64,000 nucleotides of DNA from Daejeonia sp002484105 (GTDB lineage Bacteria > Bacteroidota > Bacteroidia > Flavobacteriales > Weeksellaceae), in the NCBI RefSeq assembly GCF_051175565.1, contig NZ_CP195105.1:2170001-2234000 (forward strand), written 5' to 3'. Both the position numbers and the translations under genes were made by a program. This document shows, piece by piece, positions 1-8,746 of this stretch. The first letter of the stretch is position 1. Every line of letters begins with the position of its first letter. The notes below the pieces were generated by a model. The model ran no database searches. It was given only the letters and a program-made list of their open reading frames with translations, and was not told the origin of the DNA.

Positions 1-68
1 CTCAAACCTAAATTTTTTGTGAAGATTATATGTTCGAGAGATGCTTTTTAAATTGATAAAATAATAAG

Positions 69-923
69 ATGAATACCATACAACTTAACGACGAAAACGT
101 GATTCCTCAAGTAGGATTTGGAACTTATAAAGCCAACACCGAAGAGGGAATCGCAAGTGTAAAAAATGCTTTGCAAAGCGGTTATCGACTTCTTGATACC
201 GCCGCAAAATATGAAAACGAAGAAGATGTTGCCGAAGGAATCAAACAAAGTGGAATTCCCAGAGAAGAAATTTTTGTCACCAGCAAAGTGTGGCGCGAAG
301 AAATGAGTTACGAGAATGCCCGAAAAGCATTTGACGAATCGTTAAAAAAACTCGAACTCGATTATTTGGATTTGTACCTTATTCATTGGCCAGCGAATGA
401 AAGAAATTATGGTTCTGGTTGGAAAAACGCCAATGCAGAAGTGTGGCGTGCACTCGAAGATTTACAGTCGGAAGGCTTGGTGAAATCCATTGGTGTCAGT
501 AATTTTTGGCCTGAGCATTTAGAACCACTTTTGGAAACTGCTAAAGTAAAACCGGCCATTAACCAAATTGAATTTCACCCCGGATATTGGCAACCAGAAG
601 TATTGAAATATTCGCAGGATCACGGCATTACCGTTGAATCTTGGTCACCTTTTGCGCGAGGCAAAATTTTCGGAAATGAAGTTCTCGAAAGAATTGCCGC
701 TACTCATCAGAAAACCGTTTCACAGGTTGCGCTGCGCTGGATTGTGCAACATGGCGTAATTGCCATTCCAAAATCGACGACATTAGAACGAATTAAAGAA
801 AACCTCGAAGTCTTTGATTTTGAACTTTCTGAAGAAGAAATGCTGTTGATTAACGGAATTCCACAAATGGGCTTCAGTGGAGAATTACCGAATATTTGGC
901 CTGAACGTTTACCTCAAAAATAG
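69..923 (+). CDS. aldo/keto reductase
   Basis: Cytosolic NADPH-dependent aldo/keto reductase of the 2,5-diketo-gluconate reductase-like group, reducing aldehydes or ketones; substrate unknown. The AKR catalytic tetrad is visible: Asp43 and Tyr48 in LLDTAAKYEN, Lys73 in VTSKVW, His106 in LYLIHWP. The C-terminal cofactor part has the usual IPKSTTLERIKEN motif. Length 284 aa is normal for the family. It opens at the first ATG after an A-rich stretch and is followed 5 bp later by a lipoprotein amidohydrolase, so the two are probably co-transcribed. Base composition is A+T rich like its neighbours to 3.3 kb. Confidence 0.93.
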   Translation: MNTIQLNDENVIPQVGFGTYKANTEEGIASVKNALQSGYRLLDTAAKYENEEDVAEGIKQSGIPREEIFVTSKVWREEMSYENARKAFDESLKKLELDYLDLYLIHWPANERNYGSGWKNANAEVWRALEDLQSEGLVKSIGVSNFWPEHLEPLLETAKVKPAINQIEFHPGYWQPEVLKYSQDHGITVESWSPFARGKIFGNEVLERIAATHQKTVSQVALRWIVQHGVIAIPKSTTLERIKENLEVFDFELSEEEMLLINGIPQMGFSGELPNIWPERLPQK

Positions 924-928
924 AAAAT

Positions 929-2308
929 ATGAAGAATTCACTTTTAAAATTAGTTCTGGGAATTGCACTGGTTGCTTTTATGGTTTCCTGCAACGAAAAA
1001 TCCACTAAAAAGACCGATGGACAACCGCTTGTTCTATACAAAAATGCAACAATTATTACGGGCGACGGAAAAACTGTTTTAGAAAATTCGGATCTTCTTG
1101 TTGAAAATGGAAAGATCAAAGATATGGGTGAAAATCTCAATTCGGATGGAGCAAAAATCGTTGATTTAAAGGGAAAAACAATCATGCCAACCTTGATAAG
1201 TTCACACGTTCACATCGGAAATTTGAAGGGAAATTCTGCAGCAGGAACTAATTTTAATCGTGAAAACGTGCTTCGTCAACTCAAAAGATATGAAGATTAC
1301 GGCGTTCTTTGGGTGCAATCTCTCGGAACAGATCAGTCTTCTTTGTACAAAAATGGTTTATATGATTCCATTAAAAATGGCGAATTAGAAGGCGCAAGAT
1401 TGCTTTCTGCAGGTTGGGGATTTGGAGTTCCAACAGGAGCGCCGCCATTTCCAGATCATCACGGAGATGATAATGTTTTCCGACCAACAGATCCAAAAGA
1501 AATCGCTGCAGATATGGATACTTTGCAAAAATATCCGGTCGATTTTGTGAAAATTTGGGTGGATAATTTTGGGAAAGATATGCCGATAATGAGCGAAAAG
1601 ATCTACAGTGAAATCATCAAACAAGCGCACGCGAGAAATATGAAGGTGGCTTCTCACCTTTATTATATTAATGATGGTAAACGTTTGGCGAAAGATGGTG
1701 TGGATTTATTCGGACATTCGGTTCGTGATGCAAAAGTGGATGATGAACTCATTGGTTTGATGAAATCGAAAAACATTCCGTACATCCCAACACTTTCTTT
1801 GGATGATTTTGCTTATGCGTATGGAGCTGGAACTGCAACCTGGATCAACAATCCATTCTTTAAAAACGCTTTAGAACCAACAGTTTTCGAAATGATTTCT
1901 GCGCCAGATTTCAAAGACAAACAAGCCAAAGAACAAAATTTACCAAGAAATAAAGTGGCATTAGAAAATGCATTATTCAATGCGAAAAAATTGTATGATT
2001 CAGGAATTTTGGTGGGAATGGGAACCGATTCTGGAGCTATGGTGATTCGTCCACAAGGATTTTCGGAGCATCACGAATTGGAACTTTTGGTGAAGGCAGG
2101 ATTTACACCACTTCAAGCCATTCAAATTGCCACATTAAACAGTGCAAAAATATTAAGTCTTGATAAAGATTATGGAACTTTAGAAAAAGGAAAAGTAGCC
2201 GATTTCATCGTTTTGGATGCAAATCCTGTTCAAAATATTTCGAATACACAGAAAATCAATACGGTTTACAAAGCAGGAAAGGAAGTTTCAAAAGGACCTT
2301 TGAAATAA
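929..2308 (+). CDS. lipoprotein amidohydrolase (imidazolonepropionase-like)
   Basis: Metal-dependent amidohydrolase anchored in the cell envelope. Residues 1-21 form a lipoprotein signal with lipobox FMVSC (Cys21). The catalytic barrel shows the HxH metal pair (His93, His95 in SSHVHIG), later histidines in VASHLYY and FGHSVRD, and the terminal metal Asp in GMGTDSG. The C-terminal end has the typical LEKGKVADFIVLD motif of this superfamily. Length 459 aa is normal. The substrate cannot be read from the sequence; imidazolonepropionase-like lipoproteins often act on peptides or cyclic amides. It is 5 bp after the aldo/keto reductase. Confidence 0.88.
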   Translation: MKNSLLKLVLGIALVAFMVSCNEKSTKKTDGQPLVLYKNATIITGDGKTVLENSDLLVENGKIKDMGENLNSDGAKIVDLKGKTIMPTLISSHVHIGNLKGNSAAGTNFNRENVLRQLKRYEDYGVLWVQSLGTDQSSLYKNGLYDSIKNGELEGARLLSAGWGFGVPTGAPPFPDHHGDDNVFRPTDPKEIAADMDTLQKYPVDFVKIWVDNFGKDMPIMSEKIYSEIIKQAHARNMKVASHLYYINDGKRLAKDGVDLFGHSVRDAKVDDELIGLMKSKNIPYIPTLSLDDFAYAYGAGTATWINNPFFKNALEPTVFEMISAPDFKDKQAKEQNLPRNKVALENALFNAKKLYDSGILVGMGTDSGAMVIRPQGFSEHHELELLVKAGFTPLQAIQIATLNSAKILSLDKDYGTLEKGKVADFIVLDANPVQNISNTQKINTVYKAGKEVSKGPLK

Positions 2309-2444
2309 GGGAAGAACTGTAAAAGAAATTTTTGTTCTATATCTGTTTGTCAGTATATGTTTAAAAATTCTGTTGAAATTTTAATTGAACAAGGGTCTTT
2401 AAATTTTTAAAAATCGTAATTTTTAAGCATTAAAATTATTTGAA

Positions 2445-3296
2445 ATGAGCACAGAAAAATTAGGTTTCATTGGTCTCGGAAATATGGGACGTCCAATGGC
2501 GAAAAACTTGGAAAAAGCAGGATTTCCATTGACTGTTTTCAACAGAACGATTGAAAAAGCAGAGGATTTTAAAACAAATTCTACGGTTGCCAATTCCATT
2601 TCAGAATTGGTAGAAAATTCAGATGTTGTTTTTACAATGCTCACTAATGATGCAGCAGTGAAAGCCGTTTACGAAGAAATTTTGAAAAACGATCTGACAG
2701 GAAAATTATTTGTGGATATGAGTACGATTTCACAAAAAATGTCCAAAGAAATTGGGGATGCGGTAAAAATTGAAGAAGGAAGTTTCATCGATGCTCCAGT
2801 TGCAGGAAGTACAAAACCCGCTGCAGAAGGAACGTTAATGATTATGGTTGGCGGAGATGAAACTGATGTAAAACGAGCAGAACCTTACCTTGAAAAACTC
2901 GGCAAAAAAGTGAAACATCTTGGCGAAAACGGTAAAGGTTTGGCTGCAAAGATTTCCATTAATTATTTCTTGGCGATGATTTACGAAGGCTTGGCAGAAA
3001 CGGTTTTATTGTCCGATAAATTAGGTGTTGATCGCACAGAAATGCTCGAAATTATCAACGAAAGCGCAAGTGGAAGCGGCGCAACGCAAGTGAAAACCCC
3101 ATTGTTATTAGAAGAAAATTTTGCGCCTGCTTTTGCATTGGATTTAATGTTGAAAGACATTCGTTTGGCAAAAGATGCCGGTGCTGAATTCCCTGTTGGA
3201 AACCGAAACCTTGAAACGTACGAAAAAGCCAGTGAAAATGGTTTTGGAAAAGAAGATGTGATCGGAATTATCAATTATTTGAAACAAAACCGATAA
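2445..3296 (+). CDS. NAD(P)-dependent beta-hydroxyacid dehydrogenase
   Basis: 3-hydroxyisobutyrate/tartronate-semialdehyde-type dehydrogenase, cytosolic. The N-terminal Rossmann motif GLGNMGRPMA (about residues 10-19), the substrate loop DAPVAGSTKPAAEG and the catalytic Lys with Asn in AAKISINYFLA match the family order. Length 283 aa is standard. The true substrate cannot be assigned; such proteins also act as succinic semialdehyde or glyoxylate reductases. It sits alone, 136 bp after the amidohydrolase and 72 bp before poxB. It shares the A+T-rich codon use of the first two genes and contrasts with poxB. Confidence 0.9.
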   Translation: MSTEKLGFIGLGNMGRPMAKNLEKAGFPLTVFNRTIEKAEDFKTNSTVANSISELVENSDVVFTMLTNDAAVKAVYEEILKNDLTGKLFVDMSTISQKMSKEIGDAVKIEEGSFIDAPVAGSTKPAAEGTLMIMVGGDETDVKRAEPYLEKLGKKVKHLGENGKGLAAKISINYFLAMIYEGLAETVLLSDKLGVDRTEMLEIINESASGSGATQVKTPLLLEENFAPAFALDLMLKDIRLAKDAGAEFPVGNRNLETYEKASENGFGKEDVIGIINYLKQNR

Positions 3297-3368
3297 ATTC
3301 TGTAAAAGCTGAAAACCGCAAAATGCGTAATTTCGTTCCATCAATTTATATAACTGAAAAATAAAACT

Positions 3369-5108
3369 ATGGGGAAAAATGTATCCGACCATCTGGTCGA
3401 AATGCTGAAACAGGCGGGAGTAAAAAGAGTATACGCGATAACAGGGGACAGTCTGAATCCTGTAAATGATGCCATCAGAAGAGACGGAACAATTGAATGG
3501 ATCCATGTTCGTCATGAAGAAACAGCGGCGTATGCTGCATCCATGGATGCTGAACTCAACGGTATCGGTTGCTGTATGGGAAGTTCAGGACCAGGACACG
3601 TGCATCTGGTGAACGGACTGTATGATGCCAACCGCGCCGGAAATCCGGTAATTGCCATTGCCAGCACCTGTGCTACAGACAAGTTTGCCACCGACTATTT
3701 TCAGGAAACCGATCCGGCATTGCTTTTCAAAGACTGTAGCAAAGCTGTTTACGTTGCCAGCACGCCGAAGCAGTATGCAACCATGATACAGCGGGTGATT
3801 CAGACGGCCATCAACGAAAAAGGAGTAGGGGTGCTCGGACTTCCGGGAGATGTGGCTTCTGCAGATGCTGAAGATGTACTTTCAGGATCCAGAATGTTTG
3901 CAACAAAACCTGTTTTCCGTCCCTCTGATGAAGAACTTGCAGAACTTGCCTCAGTGATCAATTCTCACCAGAAAATCACATTCTACTGCGGGCACGGCTG
4001 CAGAAATGCCGTACCGGAAATTGAAGCTCTTGCGGCAAAAATTCATGCTCCCATAGCGTATTCATTCCGTGGAAAAATCTTCTTCGACCGTGCAGACAGC
4101 CCTTATGCTGTAGGAATGAACGGACTGCTCGGAAACAAATCGGGATATGATGCCTGCAACAATTGTGATGTACTGGTCATGTGGGGAACCGATTTTCCAT
4201 ATTCCGAATTTCTGCCGAAAAAAAACAAAATCATCCAGATTGACGAAAAACCGGAAAGAATAGGGCGCCGTGCCCATGTCGATTACGGATATGCCGGAGA
4301 TATTAAAGATACCGCCAGTGCATTGCTTTCCGGTATTGAGCAGAAAACCGACGACAGTTTTCTCAAATCCCTGAAAAAAGTATATAAACACGACGAAAAG
4401 CATTTTGCTGATTTCTCCAGTAAGAAAGGTACCACCGGAAAAATAGAACCCGAATATATCGCTACACTTATCGATCATTTTTCCTCCGACAACGCCGTGT
4501 ATATGGTGGATACAGGCATGACTTCCGTATGGGCGGCACGTTTTATCCGTGCCAAAGGAACCCGATATCTGACGGGGTCTTTCAACCACGGATCTATGGC
4601 AAATGCACTTCCGATGTCGATTGGTGCAGCGGCCTCCAGCAAAGACCGGCAGATTGTTGCAATGTGTGGTGATGGTGGGCTTTCGATGTTGTTGGGCGAT
4701 TTGGCGGTGATTATGCAATACCAGTATCCTGTGAAAATTTTCGTCTTCAACAATCATTCTCTCGGAATGGTAAAACTGGAAATGGAAGTGCAAGGATATG
4801 TGGATTGGCAAACCGATATGGTCAATCCGGCTTTCGATAAAATTGCCGAACTGATGAATATCAAAGGGCTCGAACTCAAAGATCCTGAACAGGCAGAAGT
4901 GGTTCTTAAAGAAGCTTTTGAAACTCCAGGTCCTGTTCTGGTCAACATTTATACCAATCCCGATACTTTGGCAATGCCGCCTCATATTACTTTTGAGCAG
5001 ATGAAAGGTTTTGCAACGTCACTGATGAAAAAAGTGGGTCTCGGCCAGTTTGATCAGGTGAAGAGTGCCGTAAAAACAGGTTTAGGCCATATTGACGAGA
5101 TACTGTAA
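3369..5108 (+). CDS. poxB: pyruvate dehydrogenase (quinone), PoxB-like
   Basis: Thiamine-diphosphate and FAD enzyme that oxidises pyruvate to acetate and CO2 and passes electrons to membrane quinone. The N-terminal PYR domain carries the catalytic Glu in HVRHEETAAYAA; a central FAD-binding-type domain follows; the C-terminal PP domain has the ThDP motif beginning CGDGGLSM and ending VFNN. The C-terminal tail is where PoxB proteins bind lipid. Length 579 aa fits. It is markedly richer in G+C at third positions than both flanking genes. A strong hairpin plus T-run follows the stop, so it is probably monocistronic. Confidence 0.93.
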   Translation: MGKNVSDHLVEMLKQAGVKRVYAITGDSLNPVNDAIRRDGTIEWIHVRHEETAAYAASMDAELNGIGCCMGSSGPGHVHLVNGLYDANRAGNPVIAIASTCATDKFATDYFQETDPALLFKDCSKAVYVASTPKQYATMIQRVIQTAINEKGVGVLGLPGDVASADAEDVLSGSRMFATKPVFRPSDEELAELASVINSHQKITFYCGHGCRNAVPEIEALAAKIHAPIAYSFRGKIFFDRADSPYAVGMNGLLGNKSGYDACNNCDVLVMWGTDFPYSEFLPKKNKIIQIDEKPERIGRRAHVDYGYAGDIKDTASALLSGIEQKTDDSFLKSLKKVYKHDEKHFADFSSKKGTTGKIEPEYIATLIDHFSSDNAVYMVDTGMTSVWAARFIRAKGTRYLTGSFNHGSMANALPMSIGAAASSKDRQIVAMCGDGGLSMLLGDLAVIMQYQYPVKIFVFNNHSLGMVKLEMEVQGYVDWQTDMVNPAFDKIAELMNIKGLELKDPEQAEVVLKEAFETPGPVLVNIYTNPDTLAMPPHITFEQMKGFATSLMKKVGLGQFDQVKSAVKTGLGHIDEIL

Positions 5109-5130
5109 ACAGAAGTTTAAAAAACATTTT

Positions 5131-5163
5131 AGGGAAGTGAGCGTTGGCAGGCTTCCCTTTTTT
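5131..5163 (+). terminator. rho-independent terminator after poxB
   Basis: Arms AGGGAAG (5131-5137) and CTTCCCT (5152-5158) pair perfectly around a 14-nt loop and run into a T6 tract. It lies 22 bp after the poxB stop. Confidence 0.8.
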
Positions 5164-5180
5164 ATTCTTAACAAAAATCT

Positions 5181-5702
5181 ATGAATACATTTACCAAAAA
5201 TATTATTAAAGGTGTTGCTGTAGGATTGTTCGCCTCTTGGATTAAATCGATCGCTGAACCACCTTTGCAACGTTGGGGCGAAAAAGAATTTCCACCTTCA
5301 GAAGATGATTTACTTTTGAAAGGTGCCGATGTCAACGGTCATCCCGAAAATATGCCACCAGCAGTTTTGGCAAAGGAAGTGTATTATGAAACGACCGGTC
5401 AGGAACTTTCTTATGAAGATACCTTAACTTCGATGAAAGCCATTCATTATGCTTTGGGAACTTTGGTTGGCGTTACCTATGTAAGTTTGGTCAATCAAAA
5501 TCCGAAATTAAAAATCGAACAAGGTTTTACGGCAGGTGTTGTCGTTTGGGCATTAACGCACGGTTCAACAGTACCAGCGTTAGGTTTACAAGGAAAAGTT
5601 TCTGAAATGCCAAAATCTTGGTGGGTTTGGGAATTCGGCTCGCACATTGTTTTTGGAGTAGCTATGGAGCAGAGCAGAAAATTGTTGAACAAGATTTTCT
5701 AA
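5181..5702 (+). CDS. YagU family membrane protein (DUF1440)
   Basis: Small protein resembling YagU/DUF1440 inner-membrane proteins, linked in E. coli to acid resistance. It has an N-terminal hydrophobic stretch (KGVAVGLFASWIKSI), a charged hydrophilic segment (about 35-90), and weakly hydrophobic helices later (HYALGTLVGVTYVSL; the last in GSHIVFGVAM). Length 173 aa is close to the family. ATG at 5181 follows the poxB terminator by 18 bp. Composition is A+T rich. The exact role is unknown. Confidence 0.72.
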   Translation: MNTFTKNIIKGVAVGLFASWIKSIAEPPLQRWGEKEFPPSEDDLLLKGADVNGHPENMPPAVLAKEVYYETTGQELSYEDTLTSMKAIHYALGTLVGVTYVSLVNQNPKLKIEQGFTAGVVVWALTHGSTVPALGLQGKVSEMPKSWWVWEFGSHIVFGVAMEQSRKLLNKIF

Positions 5703-5836
5703 ATAGTATTTGTGTTCCTTTTCTACAATAATATAGGGCTATTTTACAATATTTTTTAGTTTGTTTGATTGTATTTTTGAAGGGATTAATCATGATTTCT
5801 TATCAATTGTATTGATCCTTTTAAAATTTGAAAACA

Positions 5837-6430
5837 ATGAACAGAAAAGCATTTATCAGAAATTCTTCATTAGCATTGATTTCAATTCCGTTTTTAAATG
5901 TAAGTGCGATGCTTGGTCTTGAAAATTTAGTTCCGAAAACCTATTATTTTAAAGATGATGGAATTATTCCGAATTCGAAATATCCTTTGTTGGTGTATCT
6001 AAACGCTTTTTCGGAAAGAGGAAGTTCTGGAGCCATTTTTTTAGAAAAGAAATTTAAAGCCAATAATTGGTACAATTCGTGGCGTTATGGTGTGTACCCA
6101 TTTCATCATTATCACAGCATTACGCATGAAGTTTTAGGCGTTTTTCAGGGAAATGCACTTCTTCATATGGGCGGTCCAAAAGGTGAAAAAATCAATGTAA
6201 AAGCGGGAGATATTTTGGTGATTCCTGCCGGAGTTGGACACAAATGTATTTCTCATTCTGACGATTTTATGGTAGTTGGAGCGTATCCAAACGGAATGGA
6301 GTGGGATTTAATCAAAGAAGAAAAAGACAAGCATCATCAGTCTTTAATTAACATTGCTAAAGTTGCGATTCCCATAACAGATCCTGTCAACGGAAAAACC
6401 AACGGATTATTAACAGCCTGGAAAAAATGA
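5837..6430 (+). CDS. secreted cupin-domain protein
   Basis: Small beta-barrel cupin with an exported N-terminus (RNSSLALISIPFLNVSA). The metal-site pattern is visible: HHYHSITHEVLGVFQG gives the first His/Glu set, and LVIPAGVGHKCI the second His. ATG at 5837 is preferred over an in-frame TTG at 5828 because it begins the signal-like sequence directly. Length is 197 aa. Its last codons overlap the next gene by 4 bp (ATGA), so the pair is translationally coupled. The ligand is unknown. Confidence 0.78.
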   Translation: MNRKAFIRNSSLALISIPFLNVSAMLGLENLVPKTYYFKDDGIIPNSKYPLLVYLNAFSERGSSGAIFLEKKFKANNWYNSWRYGVYPFHHYHSITHEVLGVFQGNALLHMGGPKGEKINVKAGDILVIPAGVGHKCISHSDDFMVVGAYPNGMEWDLIKEEKDKHHQSLINIAKVAIPITDPVNGKTNGLLTAWKK

Positions 6431-7104
6431 AAATGATGAATAAAGCATTTAAAATTGTTACAATCGTTCTGTTTACCTTTATTTCAATGATTTCTTGTGC
6501 TCAAAAAAAAGAAGATTCAAGTATGAATAATGCAAAACCAACTAAGGCAATAATAGGAGTAATAGGCGCGGGAAATGTGGGCGGAACACTTGGAAAAAAA
6601 TGGGCAAATGCGGGTTATAAAGTTTTGTTCAGTTCCAGAAATCCAGAAGAATTGAAAAATTTAATTACAGAAATTGGACATCAATCGGAAGCCGTTTCAG
6701 TTGAAGAGGCAGCAAAACGCGCAGATATCGTTGTTTTAGCAGTTCCTTTCAAAGCGGAAGCCGGAATTAGTGCGCAAATTCAACCTTTCGTGAAGGGAAA
6801 AATTCTTCTCGATTGCGATAATGCATATCCTGGACGAGATGGCGCAATTGCAGATGAAGCGAGGAAAACAGGAGTGGGATTGTATTCCTTCAAAAAATAT
6901 TTCCCTGAAACGAAATTTATTCGTGCTTTCAGCTCTCTTCCTGTCGCAAATGTCGGAAGAGCAACCAAAAATAATCCGATTGAAATTCCGTATGCTGTTT
7001 CCGATGAATCCATTAAAAATATTGCGGAAGATTTAATAAAAGCCGCCGATGGAACACCTAAATTTATTGGCGGTTTAGAAAACAGTGCACAACTTGATTT
7101 CTAA
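6427..7104 (+). CDS. lipoprotein with F420-dependent NADP reductase-like fold
   Basis: NAD(P)-binding oxidoreductase resembling the NADPH:F420 oxidoreductase family. The Rossmann motif GVIGAGNVGGTLGKKWANAG is followed by the family sequence VLFSSRNPEEL, in which Ser-Arg contacts the NADP phosphate. Unusually, the protein begins with a lipoprotein signal ending in lipobox SMISC, so it should be membrane-anchored outside the cytoplasm. How a pyridine-nucleotide enzyme would work there is unclear. It overlaps the cupin stop by 4 bp and precedes a DoxX gene by 41 bp. Confidence 0.8.
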   Translation: MKMMNKAFKIVTIVLFTFISMISCAQKKEDSSMNNAKPTKAIIGVIGAGNVGGTLGKKWANAGYKVLFSSRNPEELKNLITEIGHQSEAVSVEEAAKRADIVVLAVPFKAEAGISAQIQPFVKGKILLDCDNAYPGRDGAIADEARKTGVGLYSFKKYFPETKFIRAFSSLPVANVGRATKNNPIEIPYAVSDESIKNIAEDLIKAADGTPKFIGGLENSAQLDF

Positions 7105-7145
7105 AAATCTAATTTCTAACCTCTAACTTCTAATTTCTAAAAACT

Positions 7146-7529
7146 ATGAAAGACTTCAAAACCACTTATTTTTTTCTACGACTTCCGATTGCGATCTCAA
7201 TTTTGGGACACGGTTTGGTGCGACTTCCAAAACTATCAACTTTTAGTGATTGGATGGTAACTTCTATGGAAAAATCATTTATTCCTGAACCTTTGATTGT
7301 TGGTTTTAGTTATGTTCTTCCGATTGCGGAATTTTTAGTTGGACTTTGGTTGCTTATCGGAATTAGAAGTAAAGAAGCCATTTTTGCAGGAATTTCAATA
7401 ATGACGATGTTAATATTCGGAAGTTGTTCTGTAGAAAATTGGGGTGCTATTGAAGCGCAACTTTTACACGCTTTCTATCTGTTTGGTTTGCTTTGGTATT
7501 TTCAGAAAAATGAGAAAATTGTAGATTAA
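7146..7529 (+). CDS. DoxX family membrane protein
   Basis: Four-helix inner-membrane protein of 127 aa. The N-terminal motif RLPIAISILGHGLVRLPKL and the later segments SYVLPIAEFLVGLWLLIG and AIFAGISIMTMLIFG match DoxX/DoxD family membrane proteins, often linked to redox stress or respiration. It lies between the reductase-like lipoprotein and an MFS gene with short gaps (41 and 15 bp), suggesting one operon. No catalytic site can be named. Confidence 0.75.
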   Translation: MKDFKTTYFFLRLPIAISILGHGLVRLPKLSTFSDWMVTSMEKSFIPEPLIVGFSYVLPIAEFLVGLWLLIGIRSKEAIFAGISIMTMLIFGSCSVENWGAIEAQLLHAFYLFGLLWYFQKNEKIVD

Positions 7530-7544
7530 ATTTCCCCAAAAGTT

Positions 7545-8732
7545 TTGAAGCCACAACATCAATTAAGCAAAGGACTTTTATTTTTAATGGCGGCAACTAC
7601 AGGTTTAGTTGTCGCTAATAATTATTACAATCAGCCATTATTAGGATTGATGGCGAATTATTTCAACGTTTCGGAATTGCAAATCAGCAGTGTTCCGATG
7701 CTTACTCAAATTGGCTATGCAGTTGGTTTGTTTTTAATTGTTCCTTTGGGCGACAAATTCAAAAGAAAAAAACTCATTTTAATGGATTTTTTCTTCATCT
7801 TCATTGCACTTTTAGGAGCAGCATTTGCTCAAAATCCGTTACAAATTAAAATTGCAAGTTTCTTTATTGGGCTTACTTCTGTAGTTCCACAAATTATGGT
7901 TCCAATGGCAGCACAATTGGCAGAACCAGAAAAAAGAGGAGCGGCAATTGGTTCTGTAATGACGGGAATGTTCATTGGAATTTTAGGTTCCAGAACAATC
8001 AGTGGATTTGTTGGAGACGTCTATGGATGGCAAGAAATGTATTTTATCGCAGCTGGAATTATGGTGGTTTTGTTTTTCTCATTATTAAAGTTTTTACCTG
8101 AAATTTATCCGGATTTTAAAGGAACATATCCTGAATTAATCAAGTCGATTGTTGATCAATTTCAAAAATATCCAAAGTTGAGATTAGCCGCTTTTCGTGG
8201 TGCTTTGGATTTTGCAGCATTCAGTATTTTCTGGACGACGATGGTTTTTCTTCTTCAAGGTGAACCCTTTAAATTGGGAAGTAATGCTGCTGGAGCAATG
8301 GGATTGGTCGGTATTGCAGGTGCAGTGGTCGCTTCTTTTGTTGGAAAATTAAGCGATAGAATGAGCAAAAGCAAACTCATCATTATTGGTGCGGTTGCGA
8401 TTATGATTTCCTGGGTAATTATCGGATTTTCGTATGCCAGTTTAATCGGATTAATTATTGGTGCTTTTGTTTTGGATTTGGGCGTTCAATCGGTTCATAT
8501 TACCAATCAAACCATTATTTTTGAAGATAATCCAAAGGCAAGAAACAGAATCAATACCGTTTATATGGTGCTATATTTTACAGGCGGCGCTTTGGGAACT
8601 TTCATTGGTGGCTACATTTGGTATTATTTCAAATGGACCGGGATTTCAATAGCAGGAATTGTTATTTCGCTTTTATTAATCGCTGTTCATCTCATTGGTG
8701 AAAAACTCATTCAACCTAAAAAAATTACTTAA
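7545..8732 (+). CDS. MFS transporter
   Basis: Twelve-helix major facilitator superfamily exporter of 395 aa. The loop 2-3 signature is LGDKFKRKKLI; the half-repeat ends near the central loop ELIKSIVDQFQKYP; helix 4-5 region has MTGMFIGILGSRTISGF. It resembles bacterial drug-proton antiporters (YnfM-like). The frame opens with TTG at 7545; ATG at 7587 is possible but would remove part of the N-terminal tail. It is 15 bp after doxX and 14 bp before the metallo-hydrolase. Confidence 0.85.
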   Translation: MKPQHQLSKGLLFLMAATTGLVVANNYYNQPLLGLMANYFNVSELQISSVPMLTQIGYAVGLFLIVPLGDKFKRKKLILMDFFFIFIALLGAAFAQNPLQIKIASFFIGLTSVVPQIMVPMAAQLAEPEKRGAAIGSVMTGMFIGILGSRTISGFVGDVYGWQEMYFIAAGIMVVLFFSLLKFLPEIYPDFKGTYPELIKSIVDQFQKYPKLRLAAFRGALDFAAFSIFWTTMVFLLQGEPFKLGSNAAGAMGLVGIAGAVVASFVGKLSDRMSKSKLIIIGAVAIMISWVIIGFSYASLIGLIIGAFVLDLGVQSVHITNQTIIFEDNPKARNRINTVYMVLYFTGGALGTFIGGYIWYYFKWTGISIAGIVISLLLIAVHLIGEKLIQPKKIT

Positions 8733-8746
8733 CTAAAATTAAAAAA

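Noticed and set aside
4062..4985. Long antisense frame (307 codons) across poxB
   Set aside because: His/Phe/Ile-rich shadow of a gene with clear TPP-enzyme motifs; no start context.
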